A stretch of DNA of 64,000 nucleotides. Source: Phialocephala subalpina. Its lineage: Eukaryota; Ascomycota; Leotiomycetes; Helotiales; Mollisiaceae. The notes below the pieces were generated by a model. It did not search any database, had not been told where the DNA came from, and saw only the letters and a list, made by a program, of their open reading frames with translations. Positions 45,189 through 57,524 of this stretch are shown piece by piece; within the stretch, counting starts at the first letter, position 1, and every line of letters begins with the position of its first letter. The stretch spans positions 1,862,133 through 1,926,132 of the forward strand of contig FJOG01000003.1 in the NCBI GenBank assembly GCA_900073065.1, given 5' to 3'. Both the position numbers and the translations under genes were made by a program.

Positions 45189-45953
45189 ATGACCACCTCA
45201 GCACCCACAATAATCGACCTCAAAACCTCCTTCCTCCGCGCCCAAATCCTCTCCCTCTCCCAGCCCCTCCGACCCTCCACCACATTCGTCGAAACCAATA
45301 TCTCATCCGAAGAGAACGCGCTCCGCCAAAAGGCCATAGATGAAGCGCTTTACAAGCTCAACGGACAATTGAAGAAACATAACAAGTTATCTTATGGACC
45401 GCAGGCGCAGAGACATGTTGCGGAGCAGGTGGATAGGTTGTATTGGAATGCGGGGGAAAGGGGAGTGAATACGCTTGGGTTGGGAGAGGAGTGGGCGGAG
45501 ACGGGGAGTGATTATCGTGAGTTGTGTTGCTGACACAAGGAAAGTGGAACTTACTGATGATAATTAGGGAATGAGACCGTTATTGAGCAGTTACCGGAAG
45601 AATGGAGCGAGGAAGCGGAGAGTAAGGCGCCGGAACAGGCTAGGAGGTATAAAGAGCTGCAGCAGAAGCTGGCTGAGCTGAATGAAAGGAGGAAGGTAGC
45701 GAGAGAGAAGGTAGAGAATTATAAGGCCTTGAAGAAGCTGGTTGATTTGTTGGGTGGGGATGCTGGTGTGCAGGATAATCTGGTTACGAAGAATGGGGAG
45801 GTGGAGGTTGAGTTGGAGAAGATGAGGAGGTTGATGGTGAGGGTTGAGAGGGGGATTGGAGGGTTGGAGGAGAGGCAGGATGGAGAGGATATGGATGTTG
45901 ATGCTGATGGGGAGCAGGTCAAGATTTTGAAATTGTTGGCTCAGAGGGCATGA
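45189..45953 (+). CDS. fta4: kinetochore Sim4-complex subunit Fta4
   Basis: Predicted 237 aa from two exons (45189-45516 and 45568-45953), one 51-base GT-AG intron. The N-terminal half has the family block TIIDLKTSFLRAQILSLSQP, then ALYKLNGQLKKHNKLSYGPQ and QRHVAEQVDRLYWNAGE. The C-terminal half is coiled coil: ARRYKELQQKLAELNERRKV followed by a long heptad stretch and an acidic tail (QDGEDMDVDADGE). Fta4 (Nkp1 in budding yeast) belongs to the inner-kinetochore Sim4/COMA (CCAN) complex that sits on CENP-A chromatin. I infer that role here by family. Start context CACCATGACC is good and the gene is intact. Confidence 0.82.
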
Positions 45954-47093
45954 ATAAGGCCGCAGGACAATAGCATTGGGAAATGACCTTCATGTGTAAG
46001 AGTGTTTTTGACACCAGAGACACCAACCATCCATGCTACTTGTTGTTTTCTAAATGTCTGAATACTCAGTGGCGTAACAATCGGTCTCACAGCAAGAAAT
46101 CTTCAATACAAAGGCATAAACATCAACAAAGAATTGATACTGCGTGTAAAAATTGTTTCATCTTTCAGACATTTGAAAGAGGATGATATCTTTTTTACAT
46201 AGATTTCACTTTCCAGACATTAGAATGTAGTTGTGGATTTGGACCACATGGTGCAGCTTTCAAACATTGGTATCTGGACAGCAATTCAAACAATAAAATC
46301 GAAATAATGAAGTATTTGCATATTCCAAGAGGTCCATCAATGAAATCTAAGTATTCCCCATCTTCTATGAATCTTAGGATACAGACAATAGCATCAATGG
46401 GCTCTCATATTTTTACTCATTTGAAGATTTTAAATAAGCGAATTGGAAGTTTCCTTGAACCTAAAGGGCTTGAAAGTTCTGACAATGGAATCCGGAAATA
46501 TCCTCCTAAGATTAATTTGGCAATCCAGACAATGAAATTGAGATACCTTTGAATTCCAGCTTTCAGCATTTCCGAAATTGCTAATTTACATATTGAACCT
46601 ATTCTTTCTTGGCTCACGATTTAGGAGTTGAATTCAGCTCTGGATACGAGGTTCGGATTTCAAACATTCCAGAACCACAAGACTTGCCATGTTCAAAGTC
46701 TGTCCAGATGCCGTAAAGCCTGACACAGAATAGCCAAGTTTCTATTGAGAAGCTGCATTAGAAAACTCTTACGCATTAGAGAGGGCCTCCGATAGTCCTA
46801 TTCTTGAAAGAACCGGATGGTTTGGGACTTTTTCGTTGTCAAAAGTTGTGGCTATGGTCTAGAATCTGGGCTAGGCATCCGGACAGACTTCTAAACATGG
46901 CGAGCACATCTTGGACAGTTTTGTGAAGTCCATCCTCCCATTTCTGCGTATTCCCATGGATTTGTCCTGCTTCACGTGACTCTCGCTGGCTCGGAGCTAA
47001 ATTCTGCCCACACAAAACTTCTCTTATCGTTATCGCTGGATCAATACGAGGTACGAACCACACACCGCCCTCGACTAAATTTCCTCTTCGAGC
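45954..47093. other. 1.1 kb intergenic, AT-rich
   Basis: AT-rich sequence with several scattered CAGACATT-like words. The frame 46307-46552 has no recognisable content. It could be a decayed repeat but I could not name one. The last 100 bases are the promoter and leader of the coiled-coil gene. Confidence 0.45.
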
Positions 47094-48198
47094 ATGGAAC
47101 GGGTACGTCGAACCAGAGCGTCCAGCGTGTTGATGGAGATGCTCAAACCTCTTCCACCTCCACCTGCGCAACTTCCACCATCTCCAACAGGTCGACCCCT
47201 CCCCCCACTACCACCCCAAGGTCCTCGACCACTGCCTCCGTTACCTAACCTATCATCTCAATCTCAATCACTCCCAACTCTTCCTGCGATGTCCTACCAA
47301 GGCTATGCCGATGGCCCCAGCGGCAACCCACGTCAAGCTCCTCCATCCCCCTCTCAAGGCGCGCAACACACCAATGGTGGAATGAATGGCATGGGAATGG
47401 GCGGCATGGTCGGTTATCCTACTCCAGCTGGTCACCAATCCGATCTGAACTACGTTATGGGCATGGTCGAGGAACTTTCCGCTGTCTTGCGCAAGAATCA
47501 AGAGATTACCAACAGTGTAGTCGAGAAGATGGGAAAGGTTCGCGAGAAGGCGCAAAACAAGAATCTGACGAACGATGAGTTGGTTGCTGCTGTTGCCTCC
47601 GAGATGAATGGTACGCCTTTTCAATCCCAATCACGCGTAGATCGATCTAACTTTGTTTTTAGAGGACTCCAAGAATATCGAAAAGGAGATCTCGCAGCTG
47701 CGCAAGAGACTCGAAAAGGCCGAATTCGATGCCAAGGAGAACTTCAATCTCGCAATCCACGGAGCCAATATCCTCGCCGATATCACCGAGAAGATGCATA
47801 GGTTCAAGGAGCAGCATGAGTCTGACACGTTGGCCTGGCACAAGAACTACCGAAAGCAGTTGGCTGATGAGCGTGAGGAGAACCTCAACCTCCGCAATCA
47901 GATCAATGACATGAGAGCCGCTGCCGCCAGAGCCAACGAGCATCTCCGACAAATGCGTCGCTTCGTCACCGACAACGACCGCTACCACGAGCTGGAGGTC
48001 TCAAACCACCACTACCGCACCGAATGTCGTAGATGGAAGCGCATGGCCCTCCCCCTCATCCCCGACGACGATCCTGAATGGTCTGACGATGACGATATCA
48101 TCGACCCGGAGGAGAAGAAGCGACTTGCTGCCATCAAGGCTGAGAAGGAGCGCAAGGAAATGGAGGATGCCGAGGGTGGTGAGGGTGCTTCCGCATAA
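47094..48198 (+). CDS. coiled-coil protein of unknown function
   Basis: Two exons (47094-47610 and 47663-48198), one 52-base GT-AG intron. From the ATG at 47094 it is 350 aa; from a second in-frame ATG at 47289 (MSYQGYADGPSGNPRQ) it is 285 aa. The extra N-terminal 65 residues are Pro-rich (PLPPLPPQGPRPLPPLPN), which may be real or a pyrimidine-rich leader read in frame; I lean slightly to 47289. After a Gly-rich stretch comes a helix LNYVMGMVEELSAVLRKNQE, then long coiled coils, SKNIEKEISQLRKRLEKAEF to LRNQINDMRAAAARANE. A conserved motif, YHELEVSNHHYRTECRRWKR, precedes an acidic tail (PDDDPEWSDDDDIID). I do not know its function. The strong conservation-like C-terminal helix suggests a structural or adaptor protein. 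Confidence 0.78.
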
Positions 48199-49849
48199 AC
48201 GAGCGACTTTTCACGAATTTCTTCCGTCTATTGCATGCATTTCTCGAGGCGTTACATAGCGGATGATACCCAGGGCTTGTACAGAGCGAGTTTCTTTTCA
48301 TCTCACGATAGTAATGGGTGTAACACTAGGCACAGCGTTGGGCGCTGATGCACATCATAAAATTTCATAAAATGTCGCAAAAAAAGGGAACGATGGGATA
48401 TGTCTGGCACAGCGTAGGGCGCTGATGCAATAAAATGGAGCAATCTTCTCCGTAAACTCCATTTATTCCGATATTTGTGACTATTTGTTGGGTTGTCAAG
48501 CTGGAAAGTTCCAGCTGATGCAAAGAGTTGAGAGTCGATATATTTGATGCGTCTCTGGATCTCAATTCTCGTCACTGCACGAGAATATGACGCATGACAG
48601 CGGAATCTACAGAGTCCAACTCTCACCTCTTGTCGCAAGACACAAATTCGAGAGGAAAGGTCAGTTCAGTTAGCAGCTTCCCTTTCCCAGGATCCCTGCT
48701 GTCGCTCTCAATTATCCTAATTGCTATCAAGACTCCCAGGACTTGCATAGATGCTTACAATCATACGGGAGCTATTCTCGATGAAACAAGCTCCCCTGCT
48801 CGCTTTTCTCGCCCGAGCCTGGCTTCGCCATCGAATTTCTCGATTGTATGATACCATCCGGATTTCCTCAGAGCATGCCCACATACACAAACCCCTTTGT
48901 ATTCAAACCTAAAACTGAACGGCCCAACTTCTTCTCCAAAGTCACAACTTCACCGAACACCTAACGAACGATCTGCTGCCTCTCCAACGATTCTCAGTAG
49001 AAGCCAAACCCTCCCCGAGACCTCACCTCTCAAGTATATCTCAGAAGCAGAGGAACTGCACTCCTCCTCCTTCAATGGGGCTCCAGTCAAAACTATGATT
49101 GACGACGGAAAGTTCAGGCCCAAGCATTCGCCGCCTTTCCTTAAGCATCTGAACTACGATAGGGTATTGCTATATCGACGAATAAATGACAACGGAACAT
49201 ACCTTGACAGCAAAATGATCCAAGTATTCGACAATATAGAGTCATTACGAGGCTAGCCCCTGACCTTACCTTCGGTTCTTCAATGCTATCAAGAGCTTCA
49301 GGTCAAACCGTAGAATATGCAGCATTCTGTTTGCGGAGCAGGGGGCCAATGCTGTGCCTAGAAGTACACCCTTTTTCGTCGTGATCGCGAGAAGTCCTCT
49401 GGAATTGGAGTTTTTATAAGGAGCTTTAGGGCAGACTTTCGATTCACGTTCTTTTTCAGGGGCGCATAGAAGGAAGGCTGAGATCTCGAGGTAGGTGCGA
49501 GGCAGGGGTACAAGAAGGTGAATTCCACCCTCACTTTCTTCTAATCTCCGTTTGCTACTATATAAGTACCCAGCCCTAAGCTCGAAGCAGGGGAGAGCAA
49601 GAACAAGTTTGAGAAGATTAAGATGGTCATTGTTGCTGAGCACTCTAAGCTAGCACCTATTGCTAGTATCGCTGCTACTTAATCATAAAACCATATATTG
49701 TCTCGAAGGTCCTCAGCTCCTCAGTTCCTGCCAGCAAAGCTGAAACTAGAAGTTAGTTCTGTCTCAAATTCGGGTTTATGTTTCACTGTCATTTGTTCAT
49801 TCACCTTTGTAGATAATGCTATCCGAGAGCGAAGCTAGAAGCTAGAAGA
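48199..49849. other. gene desert, part 1
   Basis: No gene is supported. The frame 48897-49256 lacks an ATG start and known domains. The first 200 bases are 3' untranslated sequence of the coiled-coil gene. Confidence 0.45.
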
Positions 49850-50274
49850 GGCACAAGTTCTGGTGCCAGGCTGCAGCCGGGCACAAGTTGTGCCACAAGT
49901 TTGAAGCTACAGTACTCGGTAGAAGATGCACAAGTTTTGGTGCCTAGCTAAAACGCAGCTTGGGACAAGTTTTATCATTTGATTGCTTCTTCTGGTAAAC
50001 GATTCGGATGCTTGGATGATGTGGAAGTGATCCGAGGGACAAAGGCTTGCAAGTTGCATTTGAAACTTGGGTTGTCAATCGAAATTTTGAATGGGGTTCT
50101 TTCGAAAGATGAGGGTGGCTCCTTAGATGGCAAATTTCTTCCTTGGAGGGCATGAGGGAAGGCTGAAAAGCATCCAGAAGTCTCTCATGCCAACAGGCAC
50201 AAATTTTCGTGCCTGGGTATACTAAAAAAAAGTTGTGCCAGGCTGAGGTTCAGCCTGGCACCAAAACTTGTGCC
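49850..50274. repeat. GTGCC/GGCAC hairpin repeat field 1
   Basis: The word GGCACAAGTT(T/C)TGGTGCC and close variants recur at 49850-49871, 49880-49893, 49927-49945 and 50196-50216. At 50235-50261 there is a perfect 12-bp inverted repeat, GTGCCAGGCTGA and TCAGCCTGGCAC, with a 3-base loop, followed by CAAAACTTGTGCC. Single units are themselves semi-palindromic. The same words fill 58275-58960. I do not recognise the family. Confidence 0.75.
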
Positions 50275-50644
50275 TATTGGTATGAAGCAAAATGCGTGGG
50301 CACATCTTTTGATCTCGAAGGTTAAACCTCTTCTTTGGTGGACGTGATGGAAGGCTGATGTTCAACTTGTTTCTCATGGCTCGGAGGTGATCGATTGCAG
50401 CCGATATCATCATAATGCCAAGTACACAGTGAGACTTGGGGACTTCATGAAACTGTGAAGTGGTGGTTCTTTGGCTTCTTCTGGGAGGTTTGGGATGGAA
50501 GACTGCTATCACGTAGTCGACAGTGTGTGTTGATGGATGTGGAGGTGGTCCCTGTCACTTCTCAGATCTGTGCTGCAGTTCGAAACGCTGGATTTTGGAC
50601 TCCAGCCAAGTCTTTCTGGACATCTCGCCGCGTTTTGAGATTCA
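50275..50644. other. gene desert, part 2
   Basis: No gene or named repeat seen between the hairpin field and the inverted-repeat element. Confidence 0.4.
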
Positions 50645-50755
50645 TACTTTGGTATCCGGGGTGTATCTTCCAAAAGACAGGGGTAGTTTTTTGCACTGTC
50701 GCCATACACAAACACCCCTGAAGTTTGGCGGAAGATACACCCGGATACCAAAGTA
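50645..50755. repeat. 111-bp inverted-repeat element
   Basis: The ends form a near-perfect inverted repeat of about 26 bp: left arm 50645-50671 begins TACTTTGGTATCCGGGG, right arm 50730-50755 is its complement with one base missing in the G run. Weaker pairing (CAGGGGT / ACCCCTG) continues inward. The inner loop is about 45 bases. Size and structure are those of a small non-autonomous element (MITE-like) or a large RNA hairpin. Confidence 0.75.
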
Positions 50756-53700
50756 CTTGAGGCGGTTGGAAGTCTCTCAAAGCAAGTGGATGTAGGGGTC
50801 TAGAGACTTCTCCGCCTCCGCCGGTTTGGATATTATCGAAGCATTGCGTGGCCGAGACGAGTCAAAACTTTGAGTTATGGTACTCAGCAAGATCTTCCTT
50901 TGGTGGATGTTCTCATTGTATGCCGTGATCTAAACTTCTCATCTTATTTCGCACCTGGAGCTCTTCTCGTTGTTCTCTCATGTGAAGGGGCAGATGGATA
51001 ACGGGTGTTCGGCACGGTACTTCAAAGCGCTTCCTTTGATCAAGGAATGGTGTCGATGGCGCAACAGCAAGAGCTGAATGTGATGACCATGACTAGCGGA
51101 CGTCTAAGGAAGGGAGTAGAGATATCGCGAGATTGGGGTTAACTTCGGCAATGTTAGAGACGACAAGTATTCAATTCGAAGAAAGTTTGGAAGAGTACGA
51201 ACCACGCCTTGCAACTGAACTTCGAGCTACTCTAGTACAGTACATGTGAAAAAGCTTGGACTGCATGATAATACTATACCTGAGAAGGTTTCGTATGGTC
51301 CTTCCCTTCTGCAGATCCACCAACTTGCGTACTATGTTTCAAGACAAGCGGTGTGGAGTTCGAGGCCACGATTTGAGCTCCAACACAAGTGTGGAAGACT
51401 GACAACATGCATGGCTCCTCAAGAACCAACGCAGAACTAAAGAAAATGGTAGGCATGGAGTATCTGGAGTTCATCTGGAGAAGCAAGAACCCAGCTGCGA
51501 AATAGTCCACAGGACCACATCTTTCCACCTAGGTCAGACATCTGCCGGAGAGCTGGCAGTAACAACAAAAATATCTCAGCTTGAAACGCGCCGCAGAACA
51601 GGATTTCATCTGATTGATCGACAGGGAGTTCGAACAAGCCTTCAAGTGCATGCTGATCAGCCACGTCTTCCGAGGTATGAAGCCAACGAGGAGAATATAT
51701 CTGGTCCGGCACTTGCACGGTGGATAGATGTTGTAGATCTGCAAACACATGGTTCGCTTGTTATCATGATCAACAAAGTGATGGAAACAGAGCGGTATGG
51801 CCTGAGCTCAGTGACCTCTTCAGCAGCCTCTCGTTATCTTCGAAGTTCGAGTCTGCAGTCCCGAATGGCTTTCTCGCCGTATCCGGCCGGTTGGTTACGT
51901 ACGGCTCTCCCGCCACCACAGGCTAAGCTGGACTACCATGATTATCTCCCGTTGGTGTCTCTCCCTAGCTGGGACTTCAAGAAGCAAGTAAGCTGGAAAT
52001 GAAGGTCTATTTTTGACTTTCATGACTCTCAGACATTTTCGGTCCCAAACTTCAGACTTCCAATGTGTTGATGGACTCCATTCCAAAAGCAAGCATCAGG
52101 GCCAGGAAATTCTTGCTTCGAGGTTCATTTAACCTTGAAATGAAAACACAGAGTGAGACAAAGTCAGGCTGCACCTGCACTAATGCGGTATCCCGAGCCT
52201 TCCACCAGTTCGGGCGCCAAGATAAGGGACACAACCAGATCGGCGCAGGGTTTGGGTCTGCCCTGACCATTTCGGGGGGACTTGACTTTCGTATTTCGGC
52301 GAACCTTCCTCAACGAACAGACACGTACCGCATGAGGATCTGACGAAGGCCCGAAGTTGCAAAAGCACCATCCTAACCATGGTCCAAGAGCAAGGCTGTG
52401 TGTATTTCCCGTCGCTACGCCTGTCATGCTGTGAAAAGAAAGGGCTTGAGCTTCTCCCTGTCGGACCGAAAGACAGGTCTGGACCAGACTGCAACGCATG
52501 TTTTGATAGATGACAAAATGCGTAGAGGCGGACGGAGGTGGATAGTAGTGATCAGAGAATGTTATTTTGTGGGTATCTTGAAGGTTTTATAGGCGTGGGA
52601 TGGTGGCAAGATGGTTGGGGTCAGATTGTCTGGTTACATTGCAGAACGTTGAAGGGCTTGTCCGAAAAGGCGAAGAAGATTCAGAAGTCTTGGCGCTTGA
52701 AAATCTCCCGACTCGTTTTTATCAGATTTCTCTCTTCCCTCCGTCATCCGATGCACCTCAACAACCACAACTCGACTCGCAGCCGCACATTCTACTGGAG
52801 GAGCAGGTTTCCCTCTTCCATGTGAAGATGCATGTGATCACCGCCAAAGCAACACTTCGCTGATACTGAGCCACCATCATGTTGGCCAATGCCTTTCTAT
52901 TTGGAGCTCTGGTCGACACATCCTTGGTACCAACTGGCCTCGTAACAACGCTGCATCAGCGAGGCTCCACAACGGCTTTGATCCGCGAACATCCGCCAGC
53001 ATCGTGAGATTGCTTGGTCCAAGTTGTTTGGTTCGATGCCCAACCTGTCTTTGAATTGTGGGTGCAACTTATCAATCTGGGTTGGAACGGTGGACCGTCG
53101 AACCTCTGGAACCCCCTTTCCCCAAGAGCCGTGTTGATGCAGACTTGGAGCATCCATACTCAGCAACCACGCGAAACGCTTTTAGTGTTGAGGCTCCATT
53201 TTTCTGTCGCTCTGTCTTGCTTCTGCCCTCCCAGAAACATGTTTGGACTCGCTCGACTCCCCTCTCTGCACGAGGCTTACTCGATTCAGTGGACTGACCC
53301 GGCGGTAGTTTAGGCTGTTATCAATGTACCATTGCCAGCTAGAGATTGGCAGTCAAGCTCGTGCTTTTGTGAGCAGAGTCATTCCTGAACTAGGATGGAG
53401 CTCGGAAGGTAGCGCCTTCCCCTTTGTACCCACGATATCATCATAAGAGACCGCTCGCTCCGAACGCGTTGCTTCCACGAGGCAATTGTACAAGTACCAG
53501 TCACTCGCAACAACGTCTCAATTGCATCCATTTTCATCCATCACCCACCCAATCATTCTTTCAATTCTCTGGTATTCTTTCATTTTCTGCCAGACCATTA
53601 CTCGAACAGGCTTGGTAATAGCTTTTCTCGGACCTTTTCCTCGTGGCGATTGGAAGACCCTTCACCTGCAGGGCTGACACGCTAACTTCTACCCCTCCAT

Positions 53701-53792
53701 GCAAACGCCGCAACGCCCTTCAAACAATTGTATATAGGTTTGAACGAGAGTTTTTCCTCAATTGGGGGCAACCATTCCGTAACACAGTTATC
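50756..53792. other. gene desert, part 3
   Basis: About 3 kb with only short, overlapping, featureless frames on both strands. It reads like old, degraded sequence, but I could not identify a source. The last 400 bases are pyrimidine-rich and are probably the 5' leader and promoter of the Prm10-like gene. Confidence 0.45.
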
Positions 53793-56703
53793 ATGTCGGG
53801 CGAGTACATGCCGGCGAGCGAGAATGCCCAAGGAGACAAAGGATACCAGGAGCTCTCTTCAGAGGAACCCAGTGCGGAGTCGAGTGCGACCCCCAGCAGA
53901 CCAACAAGTGCTGGAGGCAATCCGCCGCAGAAGAAAAGTGGCAGAGTACGATTCAACAGCACGAGCGAAGCCAACGATGCGACCAACCAGAAATCGAGTT
54001 TTCCACTTCGAGACAACGCTCGAGACGACGCTCGAGACGATGTCTCCCCTCCCCTCCATATCACGGTTCCGAAGCAGACAAAAATATCCCCAGCACATTC
54101 AAGGAACAACAGCAGCAATGTCATGAGGAGGACACCGGAAAGAGAGAGCGAGAATCCCTTCGCAGACCCTCAGGGTAGTCCCAAGTTTAAGCCTAGGCCA
54201 AACCTGTTGAGGAACAATTCGACGACTCTAATGAACGATACAGATGACGTGGAGGCATTCAATGAGAAGACTGCGTCTGCTTTGGCCGCCCAAAGTCGTG
54301 CCCAGCGAATAGCTTCACTAGTAGGCAGCCATTCAGCACCGGCTTCTAGGAGAACCAGTCTGGAGGATCTCGATGAGGAATTTGAACCTCCACTACCGGG
54401 TGGACTTCCTGTGAGGATTGATGACATTCCTCTCATGGAGATGGACAGCATGAGGACTTACGATGGAGCTGGTGGATTGGATAGTGACGACGAAGACGGT
54501 CTGGAGAAGCAGCCAGGACCGGCCAAGGCGTTGAGTAAGAAGGGAGAGGCACACAAACTCGTCCGAGCACACTCTAGAAGATATCCTTCGGACACAATGG
54601 CAGCAGGACCGTCATCAGGCCTCGTCTCAGGCCAAGTCACCCCAACGGAACGTCAATACGAAGGCTACGTGCCACGGCCACAACAGTACAGAGGAGGTGT
54701 TCTGTCATCCTTGCTAAAACTCTACAACCCACCGCAAGGTACGCAGTCGAGAGGAGAAAGTGATGCGTCAAGTCCTTCTCAATCTGGAACGCACACTGCT
54801 TCACTTGGATCATCCGGAAGGAATACTCCAAAGAAGGGTCCCAGATGGTACAATCACAAAAACCAATCTCAGGATACCTTGGCTGGACTCATCGAGGCTT
54901 CTGCCATGCTTGGCGCACCAGGTGGTGTGAGAACTCCTAGGAAGCCCACTCGACCTGGAATGGGCAAACGAACGCACAGCGGCAAGCTCATCGATGCTGC
55001 TATGAACAGAATGAGCAAGCCCAGACTTGAGGATGAGATTCGGATCACAATACACATCGCAGAGACACTCAGTCGGCAGAAGTACCTCCTAAAGATGTGT
55101 CGAGCCCTCATGAGCTACGGTGCGCCCACCCACCGACTTGAGGAGTACATGAGGATGAGTGCTCGCGTTCTCGAGATTGACGGCCAATTTCTCTATATCC
55201 CTGGATGCATGATCATCTCATTTGACGACGTGAACACTCACACCACTGAGGTCAAGATCGTCAAAGCCGCCCAAGGAGTTGACCTGGGAAAGCTGAAGGA
55301 CATTCACGAAGTCTACAAGGAAGTCACCCACGACATGATCGGAGTTGAGGAAGCCACCCAAAGGTTGGATGCTATCATCAAGATCAAGCCAAAGCACAAT
55401 CCATGGCTTCTTGTCTTTGTCTATGGGTTGGCCAGTGCTACTGTTGGACCTTTTGGTAAGTAACGTTTCGTCTTTTCTTCGATTAAGCTAAGAATATTGT
55501 AGCATTCGAAGCTCGGCCCATCGATCTGCCGATTTCTTTCATTCTAGGATGCCTCCTTGGTTTCCTCCAGTTGATCGTCGCTCCGAGGTCTGATCTCTAC
55601 AACAACGTATTCGAGATTTCAGCAGCTGTGCTGACCTCTTTTCTGGCTCGAGCATTCGGTTCTATATATAACAAGCATGGTGACCCCATATTCTGCTTTT
55701 CCGCACTTGCACAATCGTCCATTGCACTCATTCTTCCTGGCTACGTCGTACTCTGCGGCTCTCTGGAACTCCAGTCGAAATCCATGGTGGCTGGATCAGT
55801 GCGTATGGTCTATGCCATCATTTACTCGCTGTTCCTTGGCTACGGCATCACCATCGGCACAGCTATCTATGGTCTTATGGACTCGAATGCTACGAGTGCA
55901 ACCACCTGCACAAACGCATTGCCTGACTACTACAAGTGGATGTTCGTGCCCGCCTTCACCATGTGCTTGTGCGTCATCAATCAGGCAAAGTGGAAACAAA
56001 CTCCCGTCATGCTCGTCATCTCATTCGCGGGATACATCGTCAACTTCTTCACTGCGAAGAAGTTTCCTTCTTCCGCCCAATTGTCGAACACATTCGGAGC
56101 TCTTGCCGTGGGTGTACTCGGAAACTTGTATTCACGGATGCGACATGGTGTTGCGGCCGCAGCTCTCATACCTGCCATATTTGTCCAGGTTCCTTCTGGG
56201 CTTGCGGCTTCTGGATCACTGTTGGCTGGTATCAGCAGTGCCGATCAGATCACCAACACAACGACATACGCGAACGGAACTGCGAAGATCAACGGAACAA
56301 GCACAGTAAGCAACCACACTTTACCCTTTGGTTATAACCACACTTCGCCGTCTTTTGCAATTGGGGAGAGACTTTTCGACATCAACAAGACTCATGTGGT
56401 TTGTGCTCTCTCTCATGAGGGCATTCCTTTGCCACTATAGTTTGTGACATCTACAACCATATATCCCCTATCTATTTGCCATCTATCAAACTACTTGAAG
56501 GACTTGGAATCAGTACTTTTGGGACCGTTACTAACAGATCTCAACAGTACAATGTTACCACATCCGGCGATCTCAACACAGTCGTCTTCAATGTCGGTTA
56601 CAGCATGATTCAAGTCGCTATCGGTATCACAGTTGGATTATTCCTCTCGGCGCTCATTGTATACCCTTTTGGAAAGAGAAGAAGTGGACTGTTCAGTTTC
56701 TAA
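53793..56703 (+). CDS. Prm10-like ThrE-family membrane protein
   Basis: Predicted 873 aa from three exons (53793-55455, 55503-56305, 56548-56703), GT-AG introns of 47 and 242 bases. The start is MSGEYMPASENAQG. The first 430 residues are disordered and Ser-rich. Then comes the ThrE/ThrE_2 (DUF1212) core: EIRITIHIAETLSRQKYLL, MSYGAPTHRLEEYMRMSARV, YIPGCMIISFDD, followed by about ten membrane helices (WLLVFVYGLASATVGPFA; SFILGCLLGFLQLIVAP; ALIPAIFVQVPSGLAASGS; MIQVAIGITVGLFLSALIV) and the terminal GKRRSGLFSF. Bacterial ThrE exports threonine and serine; the fungal branch is named after yeast pheromone-regulated membrane protein Prm10, whose role is unknown. The second intron is unusually long, see the finding. 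Intact otherwise. Confidence 0.9.
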
Positions 56704-57524
56704 GGAGTTTTGGTGTAAGATTACGATTGGTTTACAGAACGGTTCTATGTGAACTTTTGACTGGGGGTTAGAGGTTTGGTTTGGGAAAAGCAAGCGAAGG
56801 TGTTTTGGGTTGGTTAGAGGTTGCATTCATTAGAGGATTAGAAGCATTGTGTCATGGAGTTTTTGGTTATGGCATGGAGATTGGACGAGACGGAGTAGAG
56901 TTATTGCTACATAGTAGACCTAATTGAGAAGAGACTTCCGGGCGGGAGTGTCCACAGCGACAACTCCCTTCTTTTCTTGCGCAATACAGCTTCCAACATT
57001 TCATTTCGTCTTTCGTCACCACAACTTCCTCCATTCCGGCCCAGATAGGTGGCCAACCAAAGAGCAAGCGGCCCAGGTGTATCTTCCTCGTTCCAACATT
57101 CTCACCTCACCTAATCATGAACTAACCACCATTGCCACCAACCTCTTGTTACACCAACTGCGACCTGCAACAATTATTCAAAAATCGCCACCTCATTCAA
57201 AACTGACATCAAGAGATACGAGTTTATAATGCTAAGGTTCAAAGCTTGATTTTCCCGTTTGTCGAATTGTCTCAGCCTCGCGATGTTCTCGCTTCCCCTT
57301 TTTGGCTGTGGCTGCAGCCATGTCTTGCTCTCAGTCAGTCAGATCACCTTTGATTGGTCTATTCGAGGAGGCGCGAGAAGAAGAAATTCCATGTGACTGC
57401 GCGTTAGTTTCCCCGCCTTTCTCGTGTTTTTCTCTCAAATTTCCGCCTCGAGTCTCGAGATTCGCAACGCGCTTCCCACTTTCAATACACACCAAGCACC
57501 TCAGAACAAACGGCAACCACCAAA
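56704..57524. other. intergenic, no gene seen
   Basis: Holds the 3' untranslated region of the Prm10-like gene and the promoter of the VOC-fold gene. No supported gene. Confidence 0.45.

Noticed and set aside
46307..46552. An 81-codon frame in AT-rich DNA
   Set aside because: No similarity or structure recognised; AT-rich DNA gives such frames often when strand bias removes stops.
48897..49256. Open frame of 119 codons in the gene desert
   Set aside because: It begins at TTG, not ATG, has no family features and no intron links.
49850..50274. A CRISPR array
   Set aside because: The repeats are irregular in spacing and orientation, fold on themselves, and this is a fungal genome.
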